The translations under genes were made by a program, and so were the position numbers. Positions 22,896-32,125 of a DNA stretch of 35,471 nt are shown one piece after another. Below the pieces are notes generated by a model. The model searched no databases, had not been told where the DNA came from, and saw only the letters and a program-made list of their open reading frames with translations. Source of the stretch: Prevotella corporis DSM 18810 = JCM 8529 (GTDB lineage: Bacteria; Bacteroidota; Bacteroidia; Bacteroidales; Bacteroidaceae). How positions within the stretch are numbered: the first letter of the stretch is position 1; each line of letters begins with the position of its first letter. The stretch is from assembly GCF_000430525.1 (NCBI RefSeq), contig NZ_AUME01000034.1:1-35471 (forward strand), given 5' to 3'.

Positions 22896-22926
22896 ATTGA
22901 ATATGAATGGAAAAACATTATATTTG
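22896..22926 (+). promoter_or_regulatory. Promoter of aroB
   Basis: ATTG (22896-22899), a 19-bp spacer and TATATTTG (22919-22926) fit TTTG-N19-21-TAnnTTTG with one mismatch. It decides for the aroB start at 22949 rather than the in-frame ATG at 22907. Confidence 0.65.
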
Positions 22927-22948
22927 TAATAACGTTAACAAGAGGGTT

Positions 22949-23995
22949 ATGGAGCAGCGAATTATTATTTCAGACCATTTCAAGAAGAGTTTGGCAGAAG
23001 CCATCTCCGAATGCGAGCACGACCAGATATTCGTGCTGACCGACGAGACCACTAAAGATACCTGCTGGTCGCTGATGAAAAATCATTTGAGTATCAAGGG
23101 CGCACGGTTGATTACCATTCCCTGTTCCGACTGCAACAAGACATTGGAGTCACTGGTCCACGTGTGGAAAGAGTTGCAGCTGGGGAACGGCTCGCGCCAC
23201 TCGCTGCTCATCAATGTCGGCGGAGGCATGGTTACCGATCTCGGCGGCTTTGCAGCATCGACCTTCAAACGGGGCATCAACTTCATCAACGTTCCCACCA
23301 CCTTACTCGCCATGGTCGATGCAAGTGTGGGTGGCAAGACTGGCATCAACTTCGGCGGATTGAAGAACGAGATTGGTGTGTTCAATGAGTCAAGGTTCGT
23401 TATTGTGGATACAAAGTGGCTCCAATCGCTCGACACCGAGAACCTGTTGAGTGGCTATGCTGAGATACTCAAGCACGGACTCATCGCCAACGACAGACTA
23501 TGGGCCGATCTATTGGCTTTCGATTTCGACCAGCCCGACCTGAAAAAGCTGTCCCGTATGCTGTCAGACAGCATCGAAGTGAAGGAGAAAATCGTAGAGA
23601 AAGACCCACACGAGCAGAATATCCGCAAAGCACTCAACCTCGGTCACACGTTCGGTCACGCCTTTGAGGCATGGGCATTGAAACGCAAGCCCATACTCCA
23701 CGGCTATGCAGTTGCCTACGGTCTCATCTGCGAGCTTTACCTCTCTGTTGTCATACTGGGATTCCCGACCGACAAGATGCGACAGACCATCCATTTCATC
23801 AAGGAGAATTACGGTTCGCTAAACATCAGTTGCGACGACTATGACGAGCTGATTGAGCTGATGCGTCACGATAAAAAGAACCGCGATCGAAGCATCAACT
23901 TCACTCTCCTCAAGGATGTCGGCAAGGTGAGAATCGATCGGATGGCGACCGTCGAGGAAATCAAGGAGGCACTTGACTTTCTGAGGGAGGGATAA
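22949..23995 (+). CDS. aroB: 3-dehydroquinate synthase
   Basis: AroB catalyses the second step of the shikimate pathway. The 348-residue protein has the NAD-binding region (INVGGGMVTDLGGFAASTFKRGINFINVPTTLLAMVDASVGGKTGIN, about 100-145). The zinc-binding glutamate lies in GYAEILKHG, and the zinc histidines are in LNLGHTFGHAFE and ILHGYAVAYG. The ATG at 22949 is preferred because the promoter -7 element lies between it and the upstream in-frame ATG. It is monocistronic, divergent from the DUF486 gene. Confidence 0.95.
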   Translation: MEQRIIISDHFKKSLAEAISECEHDQIFVLTDETTKDTCWSLMKNHLSIKGARLITIPCSDCNKTLESLVHVWKELQLGNGSRHSLLINVGGGMVTDLGGFAASTFKRGINFINVPTTLLAMVDASVGGKTGINFGGLKNEIGVFNESRFVIVDTKWLQSLDTENLLSGYAEILKHGLIANDRLWADLLAFDFDQPDLKKLSRMLSDSIEVKEKIVEKDPHEQNIRKALNLGHTFGHAFEAWALKRKPILHGYAVAYGLICELYLSVVILGFPTDKMRQTIHFIKENYGSLNISCDDYDELIELMRHDKKNRDRSINFTLLKDVGKVRIDRMATVEEIKEALDFLREG

Positions 23996-24506
23996 AGTTC
24001 CTATGACTGCACAACCCACGAGGCGACGGACCCGATAATGACCCTATCGGATTGAAACAAAGCGAGGATTTCCCCATCGTCAGACGACAACTGACATTGA
24101 CGAACGGTAGTGCTTTTGTCAAATAATTTCATCGGCAACCTTTCGAAACACAAGCTTTCGCACTACGAAAGCTCACCTTTTATGTATCAATAGCTCATCT
24201 TTCACCACACGAAAGCTGACCTTTTACAAAACCGAATCTATCACAATGATTATCAGACCGTTACAGAAAAGGTAGCGAAACTTGATTTGTAAATATTTTT
24301 CAGCTGATATAATTATATCCCAACCTGACGCAACTGGCGATGATAGACAGGACGACTCAGGGCATGAGGCTATCAGCGACCGTTCGTCTTATCCATAACG
24401 GTCTTTCGGACATTCACCGATTTTAATTGAAAGCCAGCATGGATGCCATTCGCTCCGTCGCAAACCGCATGACGGGAACACGCCATTTCCGACAGGTTTG
24501 GCGACT
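23996..24506. other. Intergenic region between convergent aroB and the crp-type gene
   Basis: CCGATA (24032-24037) and TATCGG (24045-24050) could form a weak terminator without T-tract. A 22-bp-phased element covers 24155-24255. GATATAATTATATC (24306-24319) is a perfect AT-rich palindrome of unknown meaning. No gene is visible. Confidence 0.6.
24155..24255 (+). repeat. 22-bp-phased GCTNACC element, copy 4
   Basis: Cores start at 24171 (GCTCACC), 24193 (GCTCATC) and 24215 (GCTGACC), exactly 22 bp apart. The cap CTTTCGCACTACGAAA precedes the first core and forms a hairpin CTTTCG/CGAAAG. TCTA starts at +22 and TTATCA ends at +40 from the last core start, as in copy 1. It sits between two convergent genes. 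Confidence 0.8.
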
Positions 24507-25178
24507 TTATCCTATCAGTTTCTGCCGGTCGATGATGGTAATCACCTTGCCATTGATTTCCAATGCTCCTTCTTTCTCAAAGTCGGAAAGCACGCGAAGC
24601 AGGGAGAACTTCTGAATACCAAACGAGTCGGCTATCTCTTGGCGCGACCGCTGGAGATGAATCTCAAGGCTTTGCTGCTCTTTCGACAGTTCCAACAGCA
24701 GATATGCCACTTTCTCACGTACGGTAAACAGACTCAAGACCTTCATTTTATGGGTCAGGAACACATCTATATTCGACAGAATCCTGATGAAATTCATTCT
24801 AATCTGTTCGTCGGTGTCTATCAGCGCTTTCAGTTCGTCGGGCTTCATGCGCAGAAGCTCCACCTTTCCGTCTGTCTCCACACTCACAGGCAACGCTTTT
24901 TCGGTGGCAAAGATGAAAGCCGGCGCCACGAGCGTGCCCTCTTTCAGCCGTGTCACCTCAACCTGCTTTCCCGATATCGAAGCCATCCGGCTGATTAGCG
25001 TACCCTTGACGATGATATCGGCATACCGGCAAGGCATGCCGGCTAATGCATAGACATCGTGCGACGGTAGTTCCACCACACGGTAGCTTGCGCTCTCCAA
25101 TGCCATGTCAATCTGAAGCATTGACATTCCGACGAAAAGCGGACAGGCACTGAGCACTTTGATGAATCTATCTTCCAT
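24507..25178 (-). CDS. Crp/Fnr-family transcriptional regulator
   Basis: This 223-residue protein has an N-terminal cyclic-nucleotide-binding-like beta-barrel (about 10-120: LFVGMSMLQIDMALESASYRVVELPSHDVYALAG, DIIVKGTLISRM) and a dimerisation helix (MNFIRILSNIDVFLTHKM). The C-terminal helix-turn-helix is SRQEIADSFGIQKFSLLRVLSDFEKEGAL (about 175-205). The effector-pocket residues of true CRP are not conserved and there is no Fnr-type cysteine cluster. With the divergent hemerythrin-domain gene and a GTAAC-type palindrome between them, an HcpR-like role in nitrosative stress is a reasonable guess, but unproven. The start at 25176-25178 follows the promoter. The frame further upstream is rejected. 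Confidence 0.88.
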   Translation of the reverse strand: MEDRFIKVLSACPLFVGMSMLQIDMALESASYRVVELPSHDVYALAGMPCRYADIIVKGTLISRMASISGKQVEVTRLKEGTLVAPAFIFATEKALPVSVETDGKVELLRMKPDELKALIDTDEQIRMNFIRILSNIDVFLTHKMKVLSLFTVREKVAYLLLELSKEQQSLEIHLQRSRQEIADSFGIQKFSLLRVLSDFEKEGALEINGKVITIIDRQKLIG

Positions 25179-25183
25179 GATTA

Positions 25184-25215
25184 CAAAATTAATTAATTTC
25201 GTTCCATCTCCCAAC
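25184..25215 (-). promoter_or_regulatory. Promoter of the crp-type gene, very close to the start
   Basis: The minus strand has GTTG (25215-25212), a 20-bp spacer and TAATTTTG (25191-25184). The -7 element ends only 5 bp before the ATG, so the transcript may be leaderless or nearly so. Confidence 0.6.
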
Positions 25216-25240
25216 GTTTAACTACTTTTAACCACATCGA

Positions 25241-25254
25241 GTAACAATTGTTAC
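25241..25254. promoter_or_regulatory. Perfect 14-bp palindrome, candidate Crp/Fnr-family operator
   Basis: GTAACAATTGTTAC is perfectly palindromic and lies between the divergent regulator and hemerythrin genes. Its centre is about 42 bp upstream of the start predicted from the TAATTTTG box at 25277-25284, the usual place of a class II activator site. It is about 70 bp upstream of the regulator's own start. The operator role is inferred. Confidence 0.65.
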
Positions 25255-25276
25255 CCATTGCCGGCGCCCGACTGCG

Positions 25277-25284
25277 TAATTTTG
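25277..25284 (+). promoter_or_regulatory. -7 promoter element of the hemerythrin-DUF488 pair
   Basis: TAATTTTG matches TAnnTTTG, 27 bp before the ATG at 25312. There is no proper -33 element, which fits activation from the palindrome upstream. Confidence 0.65.
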
Positions 25285-25311
25285 CATCAAACGAGAAAAG
25301 AACAAAGAAAT

Positions 25312-25842
25312 ATGAAACAGACAAACATTCCATTTCAGACTTGGGACATTGACCTATTGGTTGATTACATCTTGAAATTCCACCACCGGAACACAAGAAA
25401 ATACGGCGGCGAGCTGTTGCAGCGGCTGACCCGTCTAGCGACAACCCACCACGAACTCGAAAGTGTGGCTGCCCATTTCAGAAACAGTATGGCCGACCTC
25501 GACCTGCATTGTCAGAAAGAAGAGAACGTGTTGTACCCTTACATACTGGCGTTGTTCGACGCCGCAGAGAAGGGAGAACAGCTGGAGGCCTTCCATTGCG
25601 GAACGATTGAGCATCCCATCAACGCCATGATGGCCGACCACACTGACGAGACCGAACGGCACGAGAGAATCGCAGAGCTGACCAACAACTATACCGCTCC
25701 TGAGAATGCCGAACCCGAATACAGAAAAGCTATCGACGACTTGCGCCTGTTCCGCGATTACCTGCTCGAACATATCCACGTCGAAAACGAGGTGCTCTTC
25801 CCACGGGCACTGGCTTTAGAGGGAAAGACGGTTGCACTTTGA
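25312..25842 (+). CDS. Hemerythrin-domain protein (RIC/YtfE-like)
   Basis: The 176-residue protein has the histidine- and acid-rich pattern of a four-helix hemerythrin fold with a di-iron centre: LKFHHRNTRKYGGELL, ATTHHELESV, DLHCQKEENVLYPYI, GTIEHPINAMMADHTDE and EHIHVENEVLFPRAL. This arrangement is that of the C-terminal domain of RIC/YtfE/ScdA, which repair iron-sulfur clusters damaged by nitric oxide or oxidants. The N-terminal ScdA domain is absent. The ATG at 25312 follows the promoter. The frame upstream is rejected. It is transcribed with the DUF488 gene, one base later. Confidence 0.85.
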   Translation: MKQTNIPFQTWDIDLLVDYILKFHHRNTRKYGGELLQRLTRLATTHHELESVAAHFRNSMADLDLHCQKEENVLYPYILALFDAAEKGEQLEAFHCGTIEHPINAMMADHTDETERHERIAELTNNYTAPENAEPEYRKAIDDLRLFRDYLLEHIHVENEVLFPRALALEGKTVAL

Positions 25843-25843
25843 G

Positions 25844-26209
25844 ATGATTATCCGACTCAAAAGAATATACGAACAGCCAGAGGACACAGACGGTTTCCGT
25901 GTTCTGACAGACCGTTTGTGGCCTCGTGGCATCAGCAAAGAGAAAGCTAAACTCGACTTATGGGCTGCGAACGTTGCCCCAAGGCATGAACTCAGGAAAT
26001 GGTTCGGACACGATTCCGAACGCTACGATGATTTCAAGCAACGCTATTTGCTTGAATTGGAGGAAAATGGCTCGTTCAATGATTTTCTTACGTCGATAGA
26101 GCGGCACGAAGTCGTGACCTTACTTTTCGGAGCTCATGACGGAACACACAACAATGCCGTTGTCTTGAAAGAGAAATTGGAAAGTATCTTGCAATTCAAC
26201 ATTACCTAA
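25844..26209 (+). CDS. DUF488 family protein
   Basis: This 121-residue cytoplasmic protein has the DUF488 signature: IRLKRIYEQPEDTDGFRVLTDRLWPRGISKEKA near the N-terminus, then RKWFGHDSERYDDFKQRYLLEL and TLLFGAHDGTHNNAVVLKEKL. Such small proteins are often found near redox and stress genes, but their biochemical role is unknown to me. The ATG at 25844 lies one base after the hemerythrin-gene stop, so the pair is probably translationally coupled. Confidence 0.88.
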   Translation: MIIRLKRIYEQPEDTDGFRVLTDRLWPRGISKEKAKLDLWAANVAPRHELRKWFGHDSERYDDFKQRYLLELEENGSFNDFLTSIERHEVVTLLFGAHDGTHNNAVVLKEKLESILQFNIT

Positions 26210-26241
26210 TGACAATGCAGAATGGCACATCAGGCCGACGG

Positions 26242-27252
26242 TCACTCCACCAATAACCTTGCCTTTTCACGGGCTATCTTTCCCGTTCCGGTGGTGGGGA
26301 TAGTCGAAATGGTTTGGTAGTGGTGAGGTTGCCAGTACTTCGGAAGAACGGAAGTGCAGATGTCGCGAACTGTTTGTAAATCGGGCGATTCCGTTAGCAA
26401 AACCACCTCTTCGCCAAACTTCTTATTCGGACGCTTGGTGATGACATAAGGCACTTTGAGATGTTGTTTCAAGGCTTTCTCTACCTCTTCAATCTGAATC
26501 TTAATCCCGCCCGAATTGATGACGTTATCTTTCCTCCCGATAATTCGGAACTGTATTTTTTCGCTACCGTCAATGTCTTTTACTTTCCTCAACTCTGCCC
26601 GGTCGTTCGTCAGCAGGGGCCCATCGCAAACCAAAGGTGCGTCGATGATCAGGCATCCGTCATCATTGAGCGACACATTCACACTATCGAATGGCTCATA
26701 CCAGTCACTCGCAGCACCACCGTTGAGCCTTCGGAGGGCGATATGCGAGAGGGTTTCGGTCATTCCGTATGTACTCCAAACGGCATTGGGAAATGATTGC
26801 AATGCCTTTGAGAGCGAGTCGTCTATCGCTCCCCCACCTATTATCAAATGTTTTATCCGTCTCAGGCGCTCGGTTTCTTCTGGAATTTGCAAGGAATTAT
26901 AGACCTGTAGGGGAATCATGGCTGCAAAGGTGATGGCCGTTAGTGGATTGTCGAGCGTGGATAGTGATGCGTCGGACAATGGATGGCCCGATGGTCGCAC
27001 ATTGAGAAGTTGGAGATGACGCTCCAAAGAGCGCACGACCATCATTTTTCCAGCAATAAAATCGAGTGGCATACACAACAAGGCCGTGTCGTGTGGCTTC
27101 AGTTTCAGGAAGTCGCAGGTTATCCGAGCAGAATTCAACATGCGTAGCTTTTCTACCCATATCGGCTTTGGCGTGCCCGTTGAGCCGCTGGTATGCACCA
27201 TGACTGTTGGATGCTCGTTGTGCCATTCAGTAAGAAATTCATCTAATTCCAT
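26242..27252 (-). CDS. menE: O-succinylbenzoate-CoA ligase (short form)
   Basis: MenE activates o-succinylbenzoate with ATP and CoA in menaquinone synthesis. The 336-residue protein is a short member of the AMP-forming acyl-CoA synthetase family. It has the phosphate loop VHTSGSTGTPKPI near residue 20, YGMTETLSH, the hinge region IIGRKDNVINSGGIKI, and the C-terminal lysine in TGTGKIAREKA. About 100-150 N-terminal residues found in typical MenE are missing, but the core motifs are complete. This looks like the usual Bacteroidota form rather than a truncation. It is the last gene of the men cluster. Confidence 0.93.
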   Translation of the reverse strand: MELDEFLTEWHNEHPTVMVHTSGSTGTPKPIWVEKLRMLNSARITCDFLKLKPHDTALLCMPLDFIAGKMMVVRSLERHLQLLNVRPSGHPLSDASLSTLDNPLTAITFAAMIPLQVYNSLQIPEETERLRRIKHLIIGGGAIDDSLSKALQSFPNAVWSTYGMTETLSHIALRRLNGGAASDWYEPFDSVNVSLNDDGCLIIDAPLVCDGPLLTNDRAELRKVKDIDGSEKIQFRIIGRKDNVINSGGIKIQIEEVEKALKQHLKVPYVITKRPNKKFGEEVVLLTESPDLQTVRDICTSVLPKYWQPHHYQTISTIPTTGTGKIAREKARLLVE

Positions 27253-27294
27253 GATTTGTTTAGGATGATTAATGGAGCATTCGGTCGGAGAGAC

Positions 27295-28347
27295 CTAACT
27301 TGACGATGAAGAATAATCCAACATCAACTGGTCGCCACGGATGGTTAGCGGCATGGGCACATTGTCGCTGAACAACTGTCCCGTACCTAATCCCTGCGGC
27401 ATGCTGATGTTCGGTCCATAAATACGGGCCGCAAGCTGGGCAATGGCATTCAGTCCGACATTGCTTTCCAAAGCAGACGTAATCCATGAGCCAATGTTCC
27501 GCTCGCGGGCAAGTTCTATCCATTCAGCCGTACCAGACATGCCACCATGCAGACTCGGCTTCAAGATGATGTATTGAGGGCGGATCGTGTCCAACAGCTC
27601 TATCTTTTCATGTCGGCTATTCACACCTATCAACTCTTCGTCCAAGGCTATTGGCAACGGCGTCGCTGCACAGAGACGGGCCATCGCTGCCCATTGGTGT
27701 TGTCTGATAGGCTGTTCTATGGAATGGATGTCGTGCTTCGACAGTGCCTCCAGTCTGCTCATGGCCTCATCTGGCGAGAAACCACCATTAGCATCCACCC
27801 GAAGCTCAATCTGTTCCCTCGTGAACGATTCACGAATATGTCTGACAAGCTCCAGCTCTTTGTCAAAATCAATAGCCCCGATTTTCAACTTTACGCAGTG
27901 GAAACCTTTCTGAATCTTCTCGTCAAGACGAGCGAGCATCTCGTCGAAAGTGCCCATCCACACCAGTCCATTGATGGTTATGCCTTCCTCTCCGCGACCA
28001 AACGGAGTGTCAAGGATATCCAGTTTCCCGCCGGCCCTTAACTGTGCCAATGCCGTTTCCAACCCGAAGAGCATTGAGGGGTAAGGTCTCATCGCCTCAT
28101 AGTCTATCTCCCCCGTTCGTTCAAGCACGTCACAGAATGCCCGCAGTGTCCTTTCGTAATCGGTGGGTGGCATGGCGTCGCACGAGAGGTCAGGAAGCGT
28201 CGCACATTCCCCCACCCCTTGCACGCCAGGGCTGTCGTCTGACGTCAGGGTGACAAAGAAACTCTGTCTCGTGGTATAAACCCCACGCGACGTTCCAGCA
28301 GGATTGATGAAGTGAAACGTCTTTGACGAGATAACTATCTTCAACAT
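27295..28347 (-). CDS. menC: o-Succinylbenzoate synthase
   Basis: MenC dehydrates SHCHC to o-succinylbenzoate. The 350-residue enolase-superfamily protein has the catalytic KxK (CVKLKIG, Lys153 and Lys155), the metal ligands Asp185 (RVDANGG), Glu211 (SIEQPI) and Asp236 (ALDEEL), and the second catalytic lysine (ILKPSLHGG, Lys263). The residues match the o-succinylbenzoate synthase branch, and the neighbours confirm it. It lies 42 bp upstream of menE. Confidence 0.95.
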   Translation of the reverse strand: MLKIVISSKTFHFINPAGTSRGVYTTRQSFFVTLTSDDSPGVQGVGECATLPDLSCDAMPPTDYERTLRAFCDVLERTGEIDYEAMRPYPSMLFGLETALAQLRAGGKLDILDTPFGRGEEGITINGLVWMGTFDEMLARLDEKIQKGFHCVKLKIGAIDFDKELELVRHIRESFTREQIELRVDANGGFSPDEAMSRLEALSKHDIHSIEQPIRQHQWAAMARLCAATPLPIALDEELIGVNSRHEKIELLDTIRPQYIILKPSLHGGMSGTAEWIELARERNIGSWITSALESNVGLNAIAQLAARIYGPNISMPQGLGTGQLFSDNVPMPLTIRGDQLMLDYSSSSS

Positions 28348-28414
28348 TTTGATATGATTTAAAGCATAGATGAGACGGTCAAAACTGCGATTCCGTCATA
28401 GCATTCACGAATTC

Positions 28415-29242
28415 TTATGGGAATTTTGGATATTTATCAAAGTCTGGTTTACGCTTTTCCAAGAACGCTTTGCCACCTTCCTGCGCCTCATCCATGGTGT
28501 AATAGAGCATGGTAGCATCGCCGGCAAGTTCCTGAATGCCAGCTTGCCCATCAAGTTCGGCATTGAATCCAGCCTTCATCATTCTGAGAGCGAGCGGCGA
28601 ACGCTCCATCATCGTCTCCGCCCACTCAACACACTCATCCTCCAACTGGTCGAAAGGGACGACTTTGTTCACCAAACCCATGCGCTCAGCTTCCCGAGCA
28701 GAGTATTGGCGACAAAGGAACCATATCTCACGGGCCTTCTTTTGTCCGACGATTCGTGCGAGATAGGAAGCTCCAAAGCCAGCATCGAACGATCCGACCT
28801 TAGGTCCGGTCTGCCCGAAAATGGCATTTTCCGACGCAATAGACAAGTCACACATCACATGAAGCACATGTCCGCCACCTATTGCATAGCCGTTTACCAT
28901 GGCGATAACTGGCTTTGGGAGACGCCGAATCTGCATTTGCACATCCAGAACATTCAGCCGTGGCACTCCGTCGCCTCCGACATAACCGCCTCGTCCCTTA
29001 ACATGCATGTCGCCACCTGAACAGAAAGCCTTGTCGCCAGCTCCCGTAAGCAATACCACCCGGACATCCAAGGCCTCGCGACAGTAGCCGAATGCCTGTG
29101 AAATTTCCCACACAGTAAGTGGCGTAAAGGCATTGCGGTAACGGGGACGGTTGATGGTTATCTTCGCAATATGGTTGTATTCTTCAAATAAAATCTCCTT
29201 AAAATCGAATCCTTCGATTGTTTTCCATTCTCTTTTAGCCAT
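28415..29242 (-). CDS. menB: 1,4-Dihydroxy-2-naphthoyl-CoA synthase
   Basis: MenB closes the second ring in menaquinone synthesis. The 275-residue crotonase-family protein has [18 protein letters not shown], the oxyanion-hole region [15 protein letters not shown], the second glycine-rich segment [25 protein letters not shown], and [21 protein letters not shown]. The C-terminal [16 protein letters not shown] is the diagnostic MenB tail. Confidence 0.97.
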   Translation of the reverse strand: MAKREWKTIEGFDFKEILFEEYNHIAKITINRPRYRNAFTPLTVWEISQAFGYCREALDVRVVLLTGAGDKAFCSGGDMHVKGRGGYVGGDGVPRLNVLDVQMQIRRLPKPVIAMVNGYAIGGGHVLHVMCDLSIASENAIFGQTGPKVGSFDAGFGASYLARIVGQKKAREIWFLCRQYSAREAERMGLVNKVVPFDQLEDECVEWAETMMERSPLALRMMKAGFNAELDGQAGIQELAGDATMLYYTMDEAQEGGKAFLEKRKPDFDKYPKFP

Positions 29243-29343
29243 AGTTCATTGTATGATTGTTAATGAAAAGTAAGGTTGTAGCACAGGAATTTGAAAGCCA
29301 TGACAAGTAAGACATGAATCGCCTACCGACCTTCCAACTACTG

Positions 29344-31023
29344 TCAACTACCTTTACTTCTCTTAAAATGTTCGTAATACTCTCTCATTACTCGTGCATC
29401 TTCCTCAGAATCGGTGAAAACCTCCAGCAATACCGGACCTTCCTCGCTGTCGAAGAAAGCCTTCAGCCCCGTTTCCAGTTCGCTTTCGTCATGGGCAGCA
29501 AAGTAAACAATGTCGTTTTCCTCACAAATGCCCTCGGCAGTGGTCTCATGCGACGCACCGATCATGCTATCGCGATGTGGCGATTCCTCAAGTCCTGCAA
29601 GTTGATGGAAGAGCCCTCCCCCACCGTTATTGAGCAGCAATATGCCAAGATTTGAGTCAAGGTTCCTATTCCACAAGGCATTCTGATCGTAAAAGAAGCT
29701 CAAGTCGCCAATCACGCAGTAGATATCCTCTATCTCCCGACGAGCAACCGCCATGCCGACAGCTACCGAAAGCGTCCCCTCTATTCCGTTAACGCCCCGA
29801 TTTACATGGATATATTGGTTGGAATAGATGTTGCCCAGACGCACGGCCGAACTGTTTCCATAGACCATTTCGCCATCTATCTGTTCCTCGTCGTACAGCT
29901 CATGGAATCGTTTCACGGCCAACATCTGTGAGTAATCTGGCTGAAAAGCAGCAGCTTCAGCAGCCGTTTTCTCCAATTCGACCTTCCAACGATTTCCAAA
30001 TGCTGTCGGTTGGCTGTCCTTCAGCTCATCGGCCATCACCGAGAAAAACTGCTCCGACGTGCACTCGATGATGTCTGTCAGGTTCATGAACGTGTCACGG
30101 ACATCTCCCCGCTGATCAACCAGCACCGAGCGGATACCTTTGCAACCGCGCAGGAAACGCTTCAGCCGCTTGCTGACAATCGTTCCACCTATATATATAA
30201 GGAAATCGGGACGCAATCGGTCATCGTCGGCCAACACTGACAGAAGTTCGTCGAAATGTTGCGGAGGACACAGGTCGTCATTGGCAAGCTTCTCCTGCAA
30301 CACAATGGTGTATTTGCACAGCTCCTCCAAGGATTCGATGACGTTGCCTATCTCATCGGCCTGCATTTGCCCAACGACTATCATCGGTTTGTGCGCTTTT
30401 TTGAAATCAGAGACAAGGTTGTAAACACCCTCTATATCTCCAGCAGTGGCCGAACGTCTGATAAGCCTCTGCGGTGGCAGAGTCTCGACATTGTATTCGA
30501 ACAACGGCTCGGTGATGGGCACGTTGATATGCACTGGTCCTCCGCCACGTTGAGCAGTTGCCAGCAGAGCTTCATTGACGAGTCGGTTGCAGTACCACCG
30601 CTGCTCATCGCCCGATGGTTCGGGCAAATCAACACTCTTGCACACATGTGGCTCAAGGACATTCGCCTGATGGATGGTCTGTCCGTCGCTCTGGTCTATC
30701 CATTGCTGTGGTCGATCGGCAGAAACGATGATCAAAGGCAAATGCTGGTAATAGGCTTCGGCTACTGCAGGTGCTACATTGAGCAACGCCGTGCCCGACG
30801 TTACGCAAACCACCACCGGCTCATATTCTGACAAACACACGCCGAGGGCAAAGAAACCGGCCGAGCGTTCGTCGGTAACGGAGTAGCATTCTATCTGCTT
30901 GCACTCGCAAAGATTGTGCACAATGGGTGAATTTCGTGAGCCAGGGCACACCACTGCTTTACGAATGCCGGATTTAACGAGTAGAGCCGTGAGAATATTC
31001 ACGTTTTCCTTGTTGCTGAACAT
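29344..31023 (-). CDS. menD: SEPHCHC synthase
   Basis: MenD is a thiamine-diphosphate enzyme that joins isochorismate and 2-oxoglutarate. The 559-residue product has the three-domain fold. The N-terminal domain has PGSRNSPIVHNL and the catalytic glutamate region SVTDERSAGFFALG. The central domain follows. The C-terminal cofactor motif is IGDLSFFYDQNALWNR...LLLNNGGGGLF. Length is normal. It lies between menF and menB. Confidence 0.97.
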   Translation of the reverse strand: MFSNKENVNILTALLVKSGIRKAVVCPGSRNSPIVHNLCECKQIECYSVTDERSAGFFALGVCLSEYEPVVVCVTSGTALLNVAPAVAEAYYQHLPLIIVSADRPQQWIDQSDGQTIHQANVLEPHVCKSVDLPEPSGDEQRWYCNRLVNEALLATAQRGGGPVHINVPITEPLFEYNVETLPPQRLIRRSATAGDIEGVYNLVSDFKKAHKPMIVVGQMQADEIGNVIESLEELCKYTIVLQEKLANDDLCPPQHFDELLSVLADDDRLRPDFLIYIGGTIVSKRLKRFLRGCKGIRSVLVDQRGDVRDTFMNLTDIIECTSEQFFSVMADELKDSQPTAFGNRWKVELEKTAAEAAAFQPDYSQMLAVKRFHELYDEEQIDGEMVYGNSSAVRLGNIYSNQYIHVNRGVNGIEGTLSVAVGMAVARREIEDIYCVIGDLSFFYDQNALWNRNLDSNLGILLLNNGGGGLFHQLAGLEESPHRDSMIGASHETTAEGICEENDIVYFAAHDESELETGLKAFFDSEEGPVLLEVFTDSEEDARVMREYYEHFKRSKGS

Positions 31024-31081
31024 TATCGTTTCATCATTTTACGGAGGATTGCTCCCCCTATAGTTTATCAACATACCGACG

Positions 31082-32107
31082 CTACACCAACAGCTTTCGC
31101 ATGGTTGACAATTTGGCTTCGGTCTCCTCCCACTCACTTTCCTCGGTGCTCTCCCTTAGAATGCCTCCGCCGGCATAGAGCTTGCAGCATCCAAGCAGTA
31201 TCTCCATGCAGCGCAACGAAACATAAAGGTGAGTGTCTCCTTGGAGGTTTAGCGGTCCAGCGAACCCACTATAATAATGTCGTGGCGAAGATTCGTTTTC
31301 GAGAATATACTCGCGCGCCTCGTCTTTGGGTATGCCACAGACGGCTGGTGTGGGATGAAGAGAGTCGAGCAGATGACCTATGGCATTATCGTCGTTCAGA
31401 AAAAAGGTAAAGTCGCTGCGCAAATGCACCAAATCGGCCGCCCTTGTTGTTTGCGGTCCTTCCTCTTTTATCTCTCGTGCATAATCTTTCAACCGCTCAC
31501 GAATGTAGTTGGCCACATACCTTTGCTCCGATTGATTCTTCTCCGACCAACTGACAGGTCCTTCTCTGTAGGGCATCGTGCCAGCAAGGGCCATCGTCCG
31601 CCACCTGCCGCCACTGCCATCGAGCAGTATTTCTGGAGTAGCCATCAGCCATGTGCCAGATTTTGGAGTAGAGAAAAGAGCGACGAACTGCCGTGGGTAG
31701 AGCTGACATGCGCGCTGAAATATCTCCTCAGCCTGCAACCCGTCATCCAATGGTGTCTCGGAGCAACGCGACAGCACCAACTTGGAGAATCTTCCACTGA
31801 TCAGCTGGGAATGAAAATGAGCGAAATCGTCACGATAGGATTCTCGTTCAGCCCGTGCTTTCGATGAACTGAGTTGTCTATCAGAGCTCCATCGGCCAGC
31901 CTCTACATCACGGACATCCACTGTTGTAATCTCGTCGGGGTGCATCAATAGGATCGGATTCTCGTCGTCCGACGAGAATGGGGCTATGACAAAGCCACTC
32001 TGACCATTGAGGTCGGCGAGCGACGACAACTCAATGGGGCTTGTATTCTGCACCATCAGCGTGCATTGCCTTGCGAATGGCAAACGATATATGGCAAATG
32101 ACGGCAT
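31082..32107 (-). CDS. menF: Isochorismate synthase
   Basis: MenF converts chorismate to isochorismate, the entry to menaquinone. The 341-residue product is a shorter member of the chorismate-using family, with the conserved parts of the catalytic domain: KLVLSRCSE, the ATPEILL segment, ALAGTMPYREG, VHLRSDFTFFL, LHPTPAVCGIPKDEA, and SPRHYYSGFAGPLN. The context decides for menaquinone rather than siderophore synthesis. A 58-bp gap separates it from menD. Confidence 0.94.
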   Translation of the reverse strand: MPSFAIYRLPFARQCTLMVQNTSPIELSSLADLNGQSGFVIAPFSSDDENPILLMHPDEITTVDVRDVEAGRWSSDRQLSSSKARAERESYRDDFAHFHSQLISGRFSKLVLSRCSETPLDDGLQAEEIFQRACQLYPRQFVALFSTPKSGTWLMATPEILLDGSGGRWRTMALAGTMPYREGPVSWSEKNQSEQRYVANYIRERLKDYAREIKEEGPQTTRAADLVHLRSDFTFFLNDDNAIGHLLDSLHPTPAVCGIPKDEAREYILENESSPRHYYSGFAGPLNLQGDTHLYVSLRCMEILLGCCKLYAGGGILRESTEESEWEETEAKLSTMRKLLV

Positions 32108-32125
32108 GTAGGCTGGGGTTTCTCC

